From: Gemmatimonadota bacterium
Lineage (GTDB): Bacteria; Gemmatimonadota; Gemmatimonadetes; Longimicrobiales; Gaopeijiaceae
Direction: 5' to 3'
Assembly (NCBI GenBank): GCA_016209995.1
Contig: JACQVC010000331.1
Coordinates: forward strand, 1-5,679
DNA length: 5,679 nt
The position numbers and the translations under genes were made by a program. A model generated the notes under the pieces. That model was not told the origin of the DNA and made no database searches. It was given only the letters and a program-made list of their open reading frames with translations. Shown here one piece after another: positions 5,675 to 5,679 of this stretch. The number at the start of each line of letters is the position of its first letter. The stretch's first letter is position 1.

Positions 5675-5679
5675 TACCC

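Overview
This is a GC-rich (roughly two-thirds G+C), fully coding-packed bacterial window in which all four supported genes lie on the minus strand. Read in transcription order from right to left they are: (1) a membrane-anchored GGDEF diguanylate cyclase (5674 to 4709, upstream end possibly cut by the window); (2) a large secreted M6-family zinc metalloprotease with a chain of C-terminal accessory modules (4593 to 2002); (3) a 128-residue lipoprotein whose start codon overlaps the protease stop in an ATGA junction (2005 to 1619); and (4) a multi-domain surface lipoprotein of Ig-like, IPT/TIG and PPC-like modules, starting at a GTG at 1538 and running off the left edge of the window. No RNA gene, CRISPR array, transposase or convincing promoter was found. 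No gene-free stretch exceeds about 115 bases.

The organism is probably a high-GC, didermic (lipoprotein- and c-di-GMP-using) environmental bacterium. The combination of an M6 protease ending in a G-N-x-x-G-x-[YF]-D-x-G-D motif with a small lipoprotein resembles what I recall from Gemmatimonadota, but this assignment is recollection and inference; no marker gene is present.

Logic of the region: genes 2 to 4 form an exported set. The protease has a Sec signal peptide, the catalytic HELGHALGLPD, two InlB-B-repeat-like segments, a putative-Ig (He_PIG) domain and, near its C-terminus, a single EF-hand/dockerin-like loop. The translationally coupled small lipoprotein immediately downstream is a small, apparently beta-rich domain on a lipid anchor and could be the partner that retains the protease at the cell surface (hypothesis). 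The third exported protein looks like a surface adhesion or scaffold lipoprotein. The cyclase may be an unrelated neighbour.

The most unexpected structural signal is a pair of related palindromic elements of about 38-39 bp, in opposite orientation, that bracket the protease gene: one lies in its 5' leader (4607 to 4644) and the other inside its coding sequence close to the 3' end (2084 to 2122), where it is translated in frame.
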